Shown piece by piece: positions 36,764 through 47,494 of a DNA stretch of 64,000 nucleotides. Source of the stretch: Pelecanus crispus. Taxonomy: Eukaryota; Chordata; Aves; Pelecaniformes; Pelecanidae. The stretch's first letter is position 1, and every line of letters starts with the position of its first letter. The translations under genes were made by a program, and so were the position numbers. The stretch lies in NCBI RefSeq assembly GCF_030463565.1, contig NC_134643.1, forward strand, positions 75,575,721 to 75,639,720. Reading direction: 5' to 3'. The notes beneath the pieces were generated by a model, which was not told the origin of the DNA, searched no databases, and worked only from the letters and a program-made list of their open reading frames with translations.

Positions 36764-36871
36764 TACACGAGCACGCGTGTTTGCGCGCGTGTGCGCGGCT
36801 CGGCTGCTCGCAGGGGGACGGGCGCGCAACTCCGGCGCTTGGCGGCGGGCCGGGGGGATGCTCCCCCCGCT

Positions 36872-36890
36872 CCCCCCCCCCCCCCCCCCC
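36872..36890 (+). repeat. C19 homopolymer
   Basis: An uninterrupted C run inside the CpG island; the length is likely uncertain in sequencing. Confidence 0.85.
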
Positions 36891-37443
36891 GCAAGCCCCG
36901 CTCGTCACCTTGGCTAGCCAAACGGCCTGCCAGCTAGCCGCCCGGGGGGGCGGGGCGGGGCGGGGGGAGCCCCGCCGAGCCCCTCTCCCGGCCGCCCCGG
37001 CGCTGCGGCCGCGGCGCGCAGCTTTGTTCCGCTGGCTGGGCGGCTGCCGTGCCCTCCGGCAGCCCCGCAGCCCGCAGCGGCCCGGCCCGGCGCGGCGAGC
37101 GAGGTGCCTTCCTCGGCCGCGCCTCCCCGCCCCTGCCCGGGGACTCCCCGGGCGCCGGAGGATGCCCGGCGGCGGGCGAGGCGGCGGGTTCAACTTCCAG
37201 CCTCGCCCTCCCGTCAAACTTGGGAAGGCGCTCCGCCGAGCACATGACCTTTTGTTGATCTAGCAGGAGCGATTATTTTTAGGCGAGTTAACATCCCGGC
37301 CCTCCGTCAGGAGAACATCCTTCTGCCTGAGGAGGGAGAAACAAACAAACAAAAAAAAAAAAAAAAGAAAAAGAAAAAATGGGGGAAAAAAGTGCAACTC
37401 TCGCCTGCAAGTTCTGGCCGTCGCCTCTCTGGTGGAGCGTCAA

Positions 37444-37483
37444 GAGCGGGGTTTGGGTATGACGAGCGGGGTTTGGGTATGAC
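37444..37483 (+). repeat. Exact 20-bp tandem duplication
   Basis: GAGCGGGGTTTGGGTATGAC occurs twice head to tail with no mismatch, just downstream of the SOX5 exon island. The identity indicates a recent duplication or a polymorphic two-copy minisatellite. Confidence 0.95.
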
Positions 37484-38631
37484 GTAGACGCGCCCGTCTC
37501 CCCCTGCCCCAAGCAGGAGCCTTGCCTGCCTGGAATTAAGTTTTTGCTGTCACTGGCGACGGCTTGTGACCTCCGAGAGTTTAGTCCTTACTTCGTATGA
37601 TCTGGCGCTCCTAAGAGGTCGTGGAGTGTTTTCTCAGGCGCTTGTTCACACGTCCATTGATGATCCGGCATCCCTTCCCTCCGGCTTCATTTTTAAAGGT
37701 TGTTAATAGTCCCCTGCGCGGCTGCAGCAAACAATCCAAACTTTCATTTCCAAGCGGTAAATAAAAGAACGCCAGGATGCGCGTTACTTAGGTTTTTCTC
37801 ATCTTCGTGAAAGCTACCTCCTGTATAAACATTTGGTTGTATCTGACTATGCAATACAAGCTAGGTGCTAGACCAGCTGGTTAAAAATATGCTAAGTCAA
37901 GCTGTTCATCGTTCAAACCTACTGAATTTGATAGTAAAGGCATAGAAAAGAAGGCAAGATAAAAACATTTTAAGTGGGCTGAGGAACACGCATGCAGAGA
38001 AAGGACAGGAAAGAACGCTTGAATTAAAAGATCGGAGAAAAATAAAATTGGGAAACGCAGAAAAGAACTATTTTAACGCTTTCAGTCCTCGCTCTGCAAC
38101 TAGAACGCTTCCTTACTAGAAAGTGGAATTGGCGTGGTTGCACTGCTCCAGGGTCGTCTTTAATACAATTAATTTTCCAGACTTACTTGGAATACTTGGT
38201 GGTTTTCCTTGGTTGGTTATCATTACAATCATAGAACAAAATTGGTTTTGTTCACGTGCATTGTATTAACTTAGTTCAACTACCTGAGGAAACTGTTACT
38301 CTTTCTGGTGTCGAATCTGATCTGGCATCACGATCATGCATTTGCCTTGTTCATACAATTAATAGATTCGAGTATTTTGTGTGGTTCACTAAGACTATAC
38401 ATAGAAATTTATAAGCAAGCGATTTCGATTATTCTTTGAACTTTGTGATCAACAGAATACTTGTAAACTCTGTGAAGCAGAATGAAGTCCTTTCATTTTC
38501 CTGTTGGGGGACTTTATTTTTTTAATCTGAAGTCTCACTGCAGTCTAAATATATATTTATATGAATTTTCTATATCAATAAATAATTTTGGACAAAACAT
38601 ATTCTTTAGAAATAGAATCAGCTACTGTACT

Positions 38632-38656
38632 CCCCCCCCCCCCCCCCCCCCCCCCC
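38632..38656 (+). repeat. C25 homopolymer
   Basis: An uninterrupted run of about 25 C followed by AG and six more C. It is the longest C tract in the window. Confidence 0.9.
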
Positions 38657-39882
38657 AGCCCCCCATCATATGTTTCATTTTCAGAGATCCCAGCTTTGGT
38701 CCTGTAAACATTCTAGTTAAATAATCAATACGCTGTTCTCCTTTTGCTATGCAGATAATAGCAAGCAGTAGAAATGGGAAGCAATAAAAATGAACCTTAG
38801 GACGTATAATTTTTTTTTTCCCCTACAATTTTCCCTCTGCAGTTGAAATTGGTAATACAAACCAATATCTCTGTTAATCATTACCATTTGTTTACATTGT
38901 GTGTGTTTGACTATAGTTACACACACATACACAGAATAGATACTGTCCATGTAATATACGTGTGTTTATCAGAAAACAGCCATGAGGACGCACTTTCTCT
39001 TACACAGGGATGCACAGACCCTCAGACGCACACATGCTCAGACAGTTCACGTGTGTATGTATGCATGATGCACAGATAATTGTTTTTTAGACATTTATGG
39101 CAGGGTATTTTCTCTGATTCTCAGTAAACACAGTTCTTGGAGCACATTTCTGCAGTCGCTAGGGTCCAGCATGTCGTATCTGCATGACCGACTTCGGATT
39201 TGTTATTACTATCCATCTCCCACTATTCCCTTTTAAACTTGAATAGCAAATTACAAGGAGGTGAAGATTTATCAAGTGAAGTTGTTTGCAGTTCAGATCT
39301 CGGAGCTTCTGTATATATCTCAGGAGGTTTTTCTTCTCTCCCTGTTGCCTTTGCCGTGATGTTTCAGTGTGTCCCCATAAACTGCAAACAGTTCGGAAAC
39401 TTTCAGTCACCCCAACTGAAGGGATCTGAATCAAGGGGACTTCTCTTGTGTGTCTGTGGCCATTATCAGGGGGCATTTGCGATACACACTTGGAATGAAA
39501 ATGATCCTCGGTGTCAGCCGAATAAACGGTCATTAATTCATTCAGCATCACTAGTAAATTGCAGTAGGTTTTGTGAATTAGCATGTATAATTAATTACCA
39601 TACCAAAAATGTGAGGGTTTTCGTCCTTTCCTGAGAAGTTACTTGCATGTCTTTATTTCTGTTTGTGGCGGTTCAGCTGCTTGATTGAGAGGAGCATCAG
39701 AATGCGTACGCTGAGGGGGGATGATGTTTGCAGAAACGTTGTAGGAAGGAATTATAACTGGAATCTGCTCCGTTTGTTACACAGGGGCAGGGTAACTTCT
39801 GGGATGTACTTTTTGATGTACCTGTGGCACTCTGAATTGGCTCTGAAGGTCTTGGAAAGAATAACTCTTCTGTTGTTTGTGA

Positions 39883-39900
39883 TTTTTTTTTTTTTTTTTT
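39883..39900 (+). repeat. T18 homopolymer
   Basis: A simple T tract in the intron, with no transposon body recognised on either strand. Confidence 0.85.
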
Positions 39901-40232
39901 CTTCTTGTTTAAAAAACGGGTCATTATAGTTAAATGTAACAAGTATGGCCGCAAGAGAAAGAAAGTTTACTTCATTGAAGGAAAGGTAGAGATAATGAGG
40001 CCAGAACCATCGCGGACAGCTGTGAAATTTACAGAATGATAAAATCTCAGAAATGCCTAACATAAAGTTTTAATGTCTTAATAAAGTCTGATAAATGAAA
40101 AATAGATAAAGTGACTGCTTAACAATGTCCCTAGTGCATGGAATGTTCTTAAACCCAAATTAATTACTGCATATTTACATTTCTCTGTAGACTGAGGGAG
40201 AGACTACGCTAGGCATCCGGACAGAGTGACAT

Positions 40233-40297
40233 CCTTTCTCTTTCTCTTTTTCATTCTTTTCTTTTCTTTTTTCTTTTCTTTTTTTTTTTTTTTTTAA
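40233..40297 (+). repeat. Pyrimidine tract (TTTTC)n/T
   Basis: CTTTCTCTTTCTC, then repeated CTTTT units, end in about 18 T. A simple repeat. Confidence 0.85.
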
Positions 40298-41029
40298 ATT
40301 TTTAACATGCCAGTTCAAGGTAAAGAGGTATGCAGTGTTTGTGGAAGGAAGAAGGATGGGTTAGTGCTTCCATAGGAAAAAAGGAAGAGCTAGAAAAGAC
40401 AAAAGGCATGGATGGGAGCATGGGGATGGGGACAGTAGAACAAGTTTAACATTTATGGTCACCAGTTGTGTGCACTCGAAACGTTCTCTGCGCTAGTGAC
40501 TAGCTTGTAGAAAGGAAAGGCTCAAGGATGTAAAGCAAGCCTCTGCTGGGAGGAAAAAAATATGCTTAGCTGCTTCACTGCTGCACTGCACGAGTCATTT
40601 CAGACTCCCACTGAATTTATTTTGGGGTTGTACCAACACTGTCAAATGGAGAAATCATTTTCCTAAAAGGAAACTTTGCGTATTCCTAAGTGCTTTTCTT
40701 AGCTAAAGTTACCCTAAAAGCTTTCTTCTTCTGCTGCGTTTGCTGAGAATTTTAGAGAAAGAATAATACCTTTCTATTAACCGGCTTGCTCAGAATGACG
40801 TCCCACTCTCCTAAAATCTACCTGTAGAAGTAAGAGTGATTGTTCCTTCATTTAAAAGAAAACAATGCGATTTCTTTAATATCGGGCTGAATAGCTTTTA
40901 CCTTCCACTGAGATGCTTTGAGAAAAGGACTTTATTGCTTACGTTTGTGGGTCTAGGGGTCTGGGATCTGAAGAATAAATATAGCGCCAGTTAAAAGTTT
41001 CAGGTAGTGGTTTTTCGCAGTGACGAAAA

Positions 41030-41385
41030 TTAACATGATTTTATTTCTCTGAGGTAAGGCTGAAGGAATTAATGCGTTTGCAGACTACTCATTAATGTCC
41101 TGCGTGCGCTAATTTCATTTGTTGCGCTTATGCTTAGCGAGGGGAAGAAGTTGACTGTTACAGATTATGGATTTTAATGCACATCTCAATAATTTACCAG
41201 TTGCTGAAATTGTGAACTAGACTTGGAAGGCAAAAGCCCAAATGAGAGAGCTGATGAGTGACACACCAGCCCGCACAATTCGACTGTTGTATTCATCGCA
41301 TTTGAATCAAATCGGGAGTTTGGCATTACTAATTCTGGGTGGCTGGCTCATCATATGCATTCAAGGAGTTAATTAAAACACACAC
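41030..41385. promoter_or_regulatory. Candidate conserved non-coding enhancer in the SOX5 intron
   Basis: The stretch lacks repeat signatures and is dense with homeodomain and POU-like words: GAATTAATGCG, CTCATTAATGTC, ATATGCAT (41353-41360) and TTAATTAA (41369-41376), on a balanced-composition background. Such texture is typical of vertebrate conserved non-coding elements near developmental genes. Conservation itself cannot be seen from one sequence. Confidence 0.35.
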
Positions 41386-41403
41386 AAACACATACACACA
41401 CTC
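41378..41403 (+). repeat. Short (CA)n repeat
   Basis: ACACACACAAACACATACACACAC, next to the candidate enhancer at 41.0-41.38 kb. Confidence 0.8.
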
Positions 41404-42299
41404 TCCCACCAAGCATCTTGCGATGTTTATGTGCATAGTGTGTTTGATTGGTACCTTTAGATAGGAGAGGAATTGTTTTTCCTTCGCTTGCTGTCCAGAG
41501 ATCTTAAATATATAACTAGTTTACAAAATATTTACTACTTCTCAGGGAGCTTTTAACGAGCGTTTATGCCTTTATCATTTAGGAGGCATACAGTATCTGA
41601 TTGAGTTACTTAAATGTGAAGCTCCCTGATAGGATAGGCATACGTGTCTGTGTAATGTGATATATCTGTAGCTGTATAAAATACACTTTTACAGTATTTA
41701 TACAGGAAAAAAAGTATCTCCTCCCAAGGTAGATTTATAGTTTCTTTGCATGCTTTTCATACTATACTTAAGAAAAAAATCTCTTAATGTTGAATAGGGT
41801 ACCGGCATGTTTGCGTGTCGGATACCTCTGCCGTTACAACTCTTGCAGAAGTCAGTTTGACATCCTCTTGGCTTTCTATTCTTTTTTTATTAATTTCTTG
41901 CTCAGGCCTGGTGATAGCATAATTAACTCGTAAGCGGAGGGGGAAAAACATGTCATGTTGGACCTAGACACACTGGTAATATTCAATGCCTGTCAATTCT
42001 GCTACTGTAGCCAAGAGAAAAGAAGCGCTCACAGCTATTAATCGATACCTGTAGTACGTCTCTGCTGATGGCAAGGAGTTTGTTTAACAAGTAGTATCCT
42101 TAGAAGCAAAGCGGTTTTCCCTTTTAAAGTATCTGTGGATTTTTGTCTAAGTTGGAAAATGTGTGAAGTCTCCTGTGCTTCCTACGAAAGGTAAAATTAC
42201 GTTGTATTTGAGCACGTTAAAAGCCATGCTGCAAATTAAGCAAATCCTTGTCACATTATTGTATTACCTAAACCAGAACTTACTTCTCGAACTTTTGAA

Positions 42300-42870
42300 A
42301 CGGGTTGCGTTTTTCTCTTGAGCTTTCGGCTTTGGGCAGCGGGCGAGGGCGAGCAATCGCGCGGGCGCTGTACCTGACGGGGATTTACGGCGTTTGTACC
42401 TTTCACGCCTCCTCCCGCAGACCCCCTGGCGAAACCCCGCCGCCGTCGGCGGCCATAAAGTTTTCACCCACGCCTTTGCCGAGGGTTATGATGCTAGCCT
42501 GCGGTCTGCCACGCGTCCCACCTCTCCCACACCCTACCGAGGGGCTGACTTGGTCCAAGTGGCTTGCGTCTCGCCTGGGGCCGGGGCCGGGCTCAGCCTG
42601 CGGCCAGGGGGGCAGCGGGGAGCCCCGCACGCCGCAGCCTCCGCTCGAGAGACGCCGCTTGTCACCTCCGCGCCGAGCCCAGCCTTTGCCAGCCTGAGAA
42701 GCCAGGAGTCTCCTGAGAGAGTTGTTCCTGAGCCCACGTGTCCTTGTGACATTGTGAAGTTCTGCGCGCGGTAGTTGTTGGGAGAGAGCGAATTTAGACA
42801 AGATTTTGGAAGAATTTTGGTGAGCGCTGCTTGCAGGGGCCATGGTACTTGAAAAGAAAGTAAGGAGTGA
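42300..42870 (+). promoter_or_regulatory. Secondary CpG island with splice donors: candidate internal SOX5 promoter/first exon
   Basis: A sharply bounded CpG-dense block lies 5.7 kb inside the SOX5 intron. Its right edge has two donor-like sites on the + strand: TTTG|GTGAGC (GT at 42820) and AAA|GTAAGG (GT at 42860). An ATG in good context (GCCATGG, ATG at 42842) opens only six codons (MVLEKK) before the second donor. That reading is phase 0 and would not join in frame to a SOX5 exon that accepts phase 2, so a transcript from here would more likely use this block as 5' UTR and start at the methionine in the next SOX5 exon. Human SOX5 has isoforms lacking the MLTDPDLPQEFER start, which makes this plausible but unproven. 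Confidence 0.5.
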
Positions 42871-45564
42871 ATGGAAATTGTGAGATGTGCAGTGGTAATT
42901 CAGAGAAGCTGTCTACTTTTTTTTAGGATGGATGCAATTTTTTATTTTTTCAAACAGAAAAAGAAGGAAAAAAGAAGGACATGGGTTGCTAGAATCATTA
43001 GATGTTAACGTGAAATTCAGGAGCGTTAGAGGTGCTGCCCATGGTATTGCAGGGGTGGGTGGGTTGGTTGGTTGTTTTGTTTTGAACATAATTTGCAAAC
43101 ATTTTCCTACCCCCTCTTTTTGATCTGGCATGGCGCTTCTCTTCAACTTGTCCTTTTGTAACCTTGTTTAAGAAAAAAAAAATTCAACATGATGATACTA
43201 TTTTTGACTTGTAGAACTCTGAGAGTTGAAGTGAAAATGAGAAAAAGCTTGGGGCTCATCTTGAAAGTTTGAAATGGCTTTGACCTTGTTTCCTGTAAAA
43301 GTATTGTGGGATTAATCAGGTAACATTTCTTAATTCTCAGATTTTAATTATATTTTCTATTTTTAAAATTTATGTTTGGTATTCCAGATTTCCTTTTTGT
43401 ACTTTCTTTTGGAAAGATCAAGTATGGAAATTCATATCGGCAGCTGCTCTTTGAGATCTATAATTATTTTATTTTATTTTACCATGTACTTCTGCTTTTG
43501 TGTTTTCTCAAGTTCATATAGACTGTCTTCATTGTGTTTTGGGTTTTTTTTTCCCCTAGTATGTGGGCGTCAGCGTGCTATTGGATCTAAATATATCGTA
43601 AAACGTTACCTTAGTGCTGATTTTTCTGTGTGGTTGTACTATAGTCTTATTACTACGTATTTGTTTCTATCTTACTAATCTTAACATAATTCTATTACTT
43701 CTGGGGACAAAAATATAAGCAGAGTGAATAGAAATTTAATTTGCTTGTCTGAATAATCAGAGTTCTTTTTAGTGGTGAGGAACTCTGTTGTGTGTGTGCG
43801 GGTATGAGTTATTCTTGCATAGTTAAGACCATTGTCACCATCTAATGTTCTTCATGAACCTTTGTAGCTATTGAGAAAAAAGAACTAGGAATGCAGTTTA
43901 TGTAAAAAGAAACCCATACAGTTTGTCATCCTCTTGGTTTCTTTGGTGCTGAGCTTGTCATTTTCTTAATTTTTTTTCTTTAAGAATGTGGGAGTGAAAA
44001 AATGCCCCATGTTTCATTCATTCATCTCGCAGGTTGGGCATGGGCAAAGATAATGTATCTGACAGTGAGCTGGAGTTACTTGCCATTGCCAACTCAGTAG
44101 ATAGCATAAGACCAAGAATAAGGAAAATGTTAGTGGTTCCAAACAAGTTTTAATTTTGTTACTCCCTTTTTTACCATAGTTACATGAAAAGACTTCACCA
44201 GACTTTTTTGGCCAGTTAAAACGGTGAGCCTAAAAAAGTCTGAAGAGTAGTGTACCCATACATACAGACGCATTCATGTTTGCTCTCTGTAGTTTGGTGT
44301 GTCCGTTTACTGGGTTGCATTAAGTTGCGTTATCTTCAGTTTGCTGGGAATCCTAAAGAGACTCTGCTTTCACAGAGTGTGATGTGACTAAAATTCATCA
44401 CAGCTGGAAAGACCTAAGTGCATCTCTGCATACAATTTTTATAGTTTTGAGGTATTCCTTGTTTTGAGAGAGAGAATGTTTAATGAAGGGTGTGAAGCGT
44501 GCCATGTCCTCTCACCTTTTGGAGTGGCCTTGCCTGAGTGAAGGTTGAGGCACTCGGCAGAGCTTTGTGCCGGGAGGGAGTATGGGCTTGCTATAGTTCT
44601 GCCCAGGCTGTATTCGACTGTAGAGAAGTCTTCTGTTTTCAGAGAAATTCCCTTAGCGGCCTCATTACATTCACTTTGTAAAATAAGACTGAAAACATTT
44701 TCTCTAAAGGTTTAGTCAAGTTTCTATTCATAGGGTTTTCTCCCTAAATTTCGATGCTGTGGCCCCACTGGGGCAGAGGCTTTTGTGGATAGAAATGAGA
44801 TGTGTGGGAAGGTGATGGTTGGTAAGGGTGGAGGGAAGGATGTTCTTACCCGTTTGGCATGTCTATTAACAAACTGGGTCATTTTGTTGTGTTGTATTTA
44901 CATGACTTGTTCCTGTGCTGGTGTGAAATGTGAATCACCAAAACATGATGATTATTTAAAAAAAAAAAACAGGCTAAATGAAACAAAACTGAAATAGAAC
45001 TGAAAGGCTAAATGAAATCAAATGAAAACAGAACATGCAACATTATTCTTCTGCAGTTGCTGAGTAAAGCCAAATACGTTTCTTTTCCATGTCTGTTAAA
45101 AATACCCAGGCTTTTGATTTTCAAAATCACAGGGACACAGGAAATATACCTCTCTCTTCAGGTTCAGCCTTTGGTTTGTCTTTTACTCATGGGTTTTGCA
45201 GATTTAAGTAGATGTTTATGGTCAGCGTGTTGTAAAGAAGGCTATTGATTCTCATCTTTGGTGAAACCTTACGAATGTTGAGTTGATTCTGGTTTTGCAA
45301 CCGAGATTAGAATTTGGCAGAATTTTGCAGTGGAAGGCTCTCCTCCTTTGCTTGTGTTTTTTGTAAGTTCTGCTCACTTTTGCTGTTCTTGCCTAAACTC
45401 TGAAATTAATTGCGTGATCAGGAAACCATATTAGGCTTTGGTGTTTGCATGATATTTCATGCAAAGTATGGGAGAAATACTGTGCCCCTCTCAAGTATGC
45501 CATGCATATCTTTTATAGATAATCTGCATGCGTATTAGTGTCACTGATTTAGTGTGTTTTTGTA

Positions 45565-45650
45565 GAGTGCAAGCATCCTGAATCAGGACCCCATTATGCT
45601 CGTCACTGTACAAACACAAAAAAGAAGGTTTCTTTCCATTCCACAGAGCA
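45565..45650 (+). repeat. Ancient amniote interspersed repeat fragment (unnamed)
   Basis: CAGGACCCCATTATGCTCGT, then CACTGTACAAACACAAAAAA is a decayed form of a motif common in turtle and crocodile DNA (CCCCATTGTGCTAGGCACTGTACAAACAC). A second piece of the same motif occurs at 33249-33270 (AGCCCCATTGTGCTAGGCGT). Confidence 0.4.
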
Positions 45651-45994
45651 GCCTTTGTGCTTAGAGCTTAGAGTAATGTCAATGTGTCTTTGTATGGGGA
45701 AAATTCAGAAATGGAGAGTAGGTAAAAGATCCCTAGCATGGTTCATGAATGAGATTTCAGTCCTGAAGCCATGCTTTAAAATTTATAAATTGAGCAATGC
45801 GTGTGCATGTGTATTCTCTCTATATATTTTCTACACATATGTATGTAGAAGTTGCTTTGCTGTTAGAAGTACTGATAATATTAATAATAGATTCATACTT
45901 CCTATAAAGTCTTTTGATTAGGAATTCAGAGCATTTGGAAAGCATTAATATACAATTCATGAAGATTTCTGTGCTCTTTAGATTGAGAAGCAAG

Positions 45995-46070
45995 ATTAGC
46001 CTCAACCTATAGATGAGAAAACTGAGGGACGGTGTCACAAAATCATTTGCATAGGTGGGTATAAAAAGTA
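45995..46070 (+). mobile_element. MIR/L2-like repeat fragment
   Basis: The core CTATAGATGAGAAAACTGAG, then a diverged GTGTCACAAAATCATTTGCATAGGT, correspond to the ACAGATGAGGAAACTGAGG...TGACTTGCC stretch shared by MIR and L2 tails. Confidence 0.4.
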
Positions 46071-46965
46071 AAGATGCTGACCGCTAGTCCTGTTTTTTAA
46101 CCTCAAGACCCTCCTTTTCCTTCTTGAGATCCTAAGAACTGCAAATTACAGACTTCTGTCTGTCCAATTATAATTTCTAAAGGTCTCATTCTAGCAAGAT
46201 GAACTACAATACTCAAATTACTTAAATACGTAAAATAGGGACTTTGGAGTATAACTAATAATATATAGTAAAGAAATATTTACAGCCCCAGCTGCGTTGG
46301 TTAGGACTGGGAGGGAATACTGTTTGTAGCCCCTCCAATTATCTGAGCGTGCTTCTAAACTAACTCCCTACCTGGAGGCAAGTTCAGAGAACTGGAGTTA
46401 GGTCGCAGCACCCACAGTGTTTAAGCAAAAATTGAGAGACACTGTGTGTTACTAACAGTCAGGTAAAGGTTTCATCCTGGAGAACAATTAACATCTTCAG
46501 CCATATGTACAAGAGCTGTCATATGTTTTATAACCTAAGGACCAGGCACTAGGGGAGTCCAGGAAAAAATTCTTCACATGGAGAGTATTAATGTGAGGAA
46601 CAGACTTTACTGAAAGCAGCAATGTAGGCAGCCACAGTGAGCAAACCAACTAGCTTAAAAGCAAAAACCACGTTGCAGAAGACAAAATGCGTTGTAATTC
46701 TTACCCGCATATTTGGCATCTGTTTTTTAAATGTGTGAGAGAGATCCAAAATGAAGGAAATTATACAAGCTTATTAAAAGGGAGGAATTACTTTCTTATT
46801 CATGTTAAAAGTTCTAATCTGTTTTAGGTTTGTTTTTTTCTTTTCTCATTTCCAGCTGTATGTTCAGTAAGAGTAGCGCTGAATCGCTGGGGTCCGCAGG
46901 TAGATTTAGATTTAGTCTCTGTGTTGCATCTCTTACTACACACTGAGAAAATGGGTATAAAGTAA

Positions 46966-47494
46966 TGTTGTGGTTTAACCCTGCAGGCACCTAAACACCA
47001 CACAACCGTTCGCTCACTCTCCCCCTCCCCAGTGGGATGGGGCAGAGAATCGGAAAATAAAGTAAAATTTGTGGGTTGAGATAAAGACAATTTAATAGGA
47101 CAGAAAAGGAAGGGAAAATAATAGTAATATACAAAATAAGGGATGCACAATGCAATTGCTCACCACCTGCTGATGGATACCCAGCCAGTCCCTAAGCAGT
47201 GATCACTGCCCCCTGGCTAACTCCCCCCAGTTTCTATACTGAGCATGACGTCATATGGTATGGAATAGCCCTTTGGCCAGTTTGGGTCAGCTGTCCTGGC
47301 TGTGCCCCCTCCCAGCTTCTTGCGCACCTGGCAGAGCATGGGAAGCTGAAAAGTCCTTGACCAGTGTAAGCAGTACTTAGCAACAACTAAAACATCAGTG
47401 TGTTATCAAAGTTATTCTCGTACTAAATCCAAAACACAGCACTATGCCAGCTACTCGGAAGAAAATTAACTCTATCCCAGCCGAAACCAGGACA
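46966..47494 (-). mobile_element. Solo LTR of the same avian ERV family, opposite strand (copy B)
   Basis: On the minus strand it starts TGTCCTGGTTTCGGC (47494 leftwards) and ends AAACCACAACA at 46966, the same termini as copy A. The internal order matches copy A throughout, including the segment around the CATATGAC motif and the ATTAAA signal (complement at 47091-47096). Flanks are AGTAA (46961-46965) and AATAA (47495-47499), a 5-bp duplication with one mismatch. A perfect CRE, TGACGTCA, is kept at 47246-47253, whereas the TATA box has become TATAGAAA. There is no internal viral coding sequence. It lies inside the SOX5 intron, antisense to the gene. Confidence 0.9.

Larger units (their letters stand above)
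35100..37320. promoter_or_regulatory. SOX5: CpG island containing the SOX5 promoter and first coding exon
   Basis: The sequence switches from AT-rich flanks to dense CpG-containing DNA in two lobes, about 35.10-35.56 kb and 36.11-37.26 kb, separated by an AT-richer gap with a pyrimidine run and a GA-rich tract (35870-35965). The lobes carry GGGCGGGG Sp1-type boxes (for example 36945-36965), GCGCGC dinucleotide runs and homopolymer C and G tracts. The SOX5 coding exon lies in the second lobe. A donor-like GAG|GTAAAA at about 35525-35532 could end an upstream non-coding exon in the first lobe. The long open frames here on both strands are a by-product of few AT-rich stop codons, not genes. Island status is judged by eye. 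Confidence 0.8.
37321..42299. other. SOX5 intron, first part
   Basis: Unique-looking sequence with simple repeats listed separately. At 39159-39634 both strands hold overlapping open frames of about 140 codons over repeat-free DNA, which could be a conserved element rather than a gene. 41.03-41.385 kb is a candidate enhancer. Confidence 0.5.
42871..46960. other. SOX5 intron between the second island and LTR copy B
   Basis: AT-rich, with an ancient repeat piece at 45.57 kb and a MIR/L2-like piece at 46.0 kb. No exon signature was found. Confidence 0.5.

Noticed and set aside
36610..37263. Longest open frame in the window (217 codons) just after the SOX5 exon
   Set aside because: It starts at the splice donor itself, is made of G/C homopolymer translations (Gly, Pro, Arg, Val runs), and the opposite strand is equally open. 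It is a CpG-island artefact.
42394..42774. Overlapping frames up to 146 codons in the 42.3-kb CpG island on both strands
   Set aside because: Same GC-driven effect as in the main island; the splice-donor evidence supports at most a non-coding first exon.
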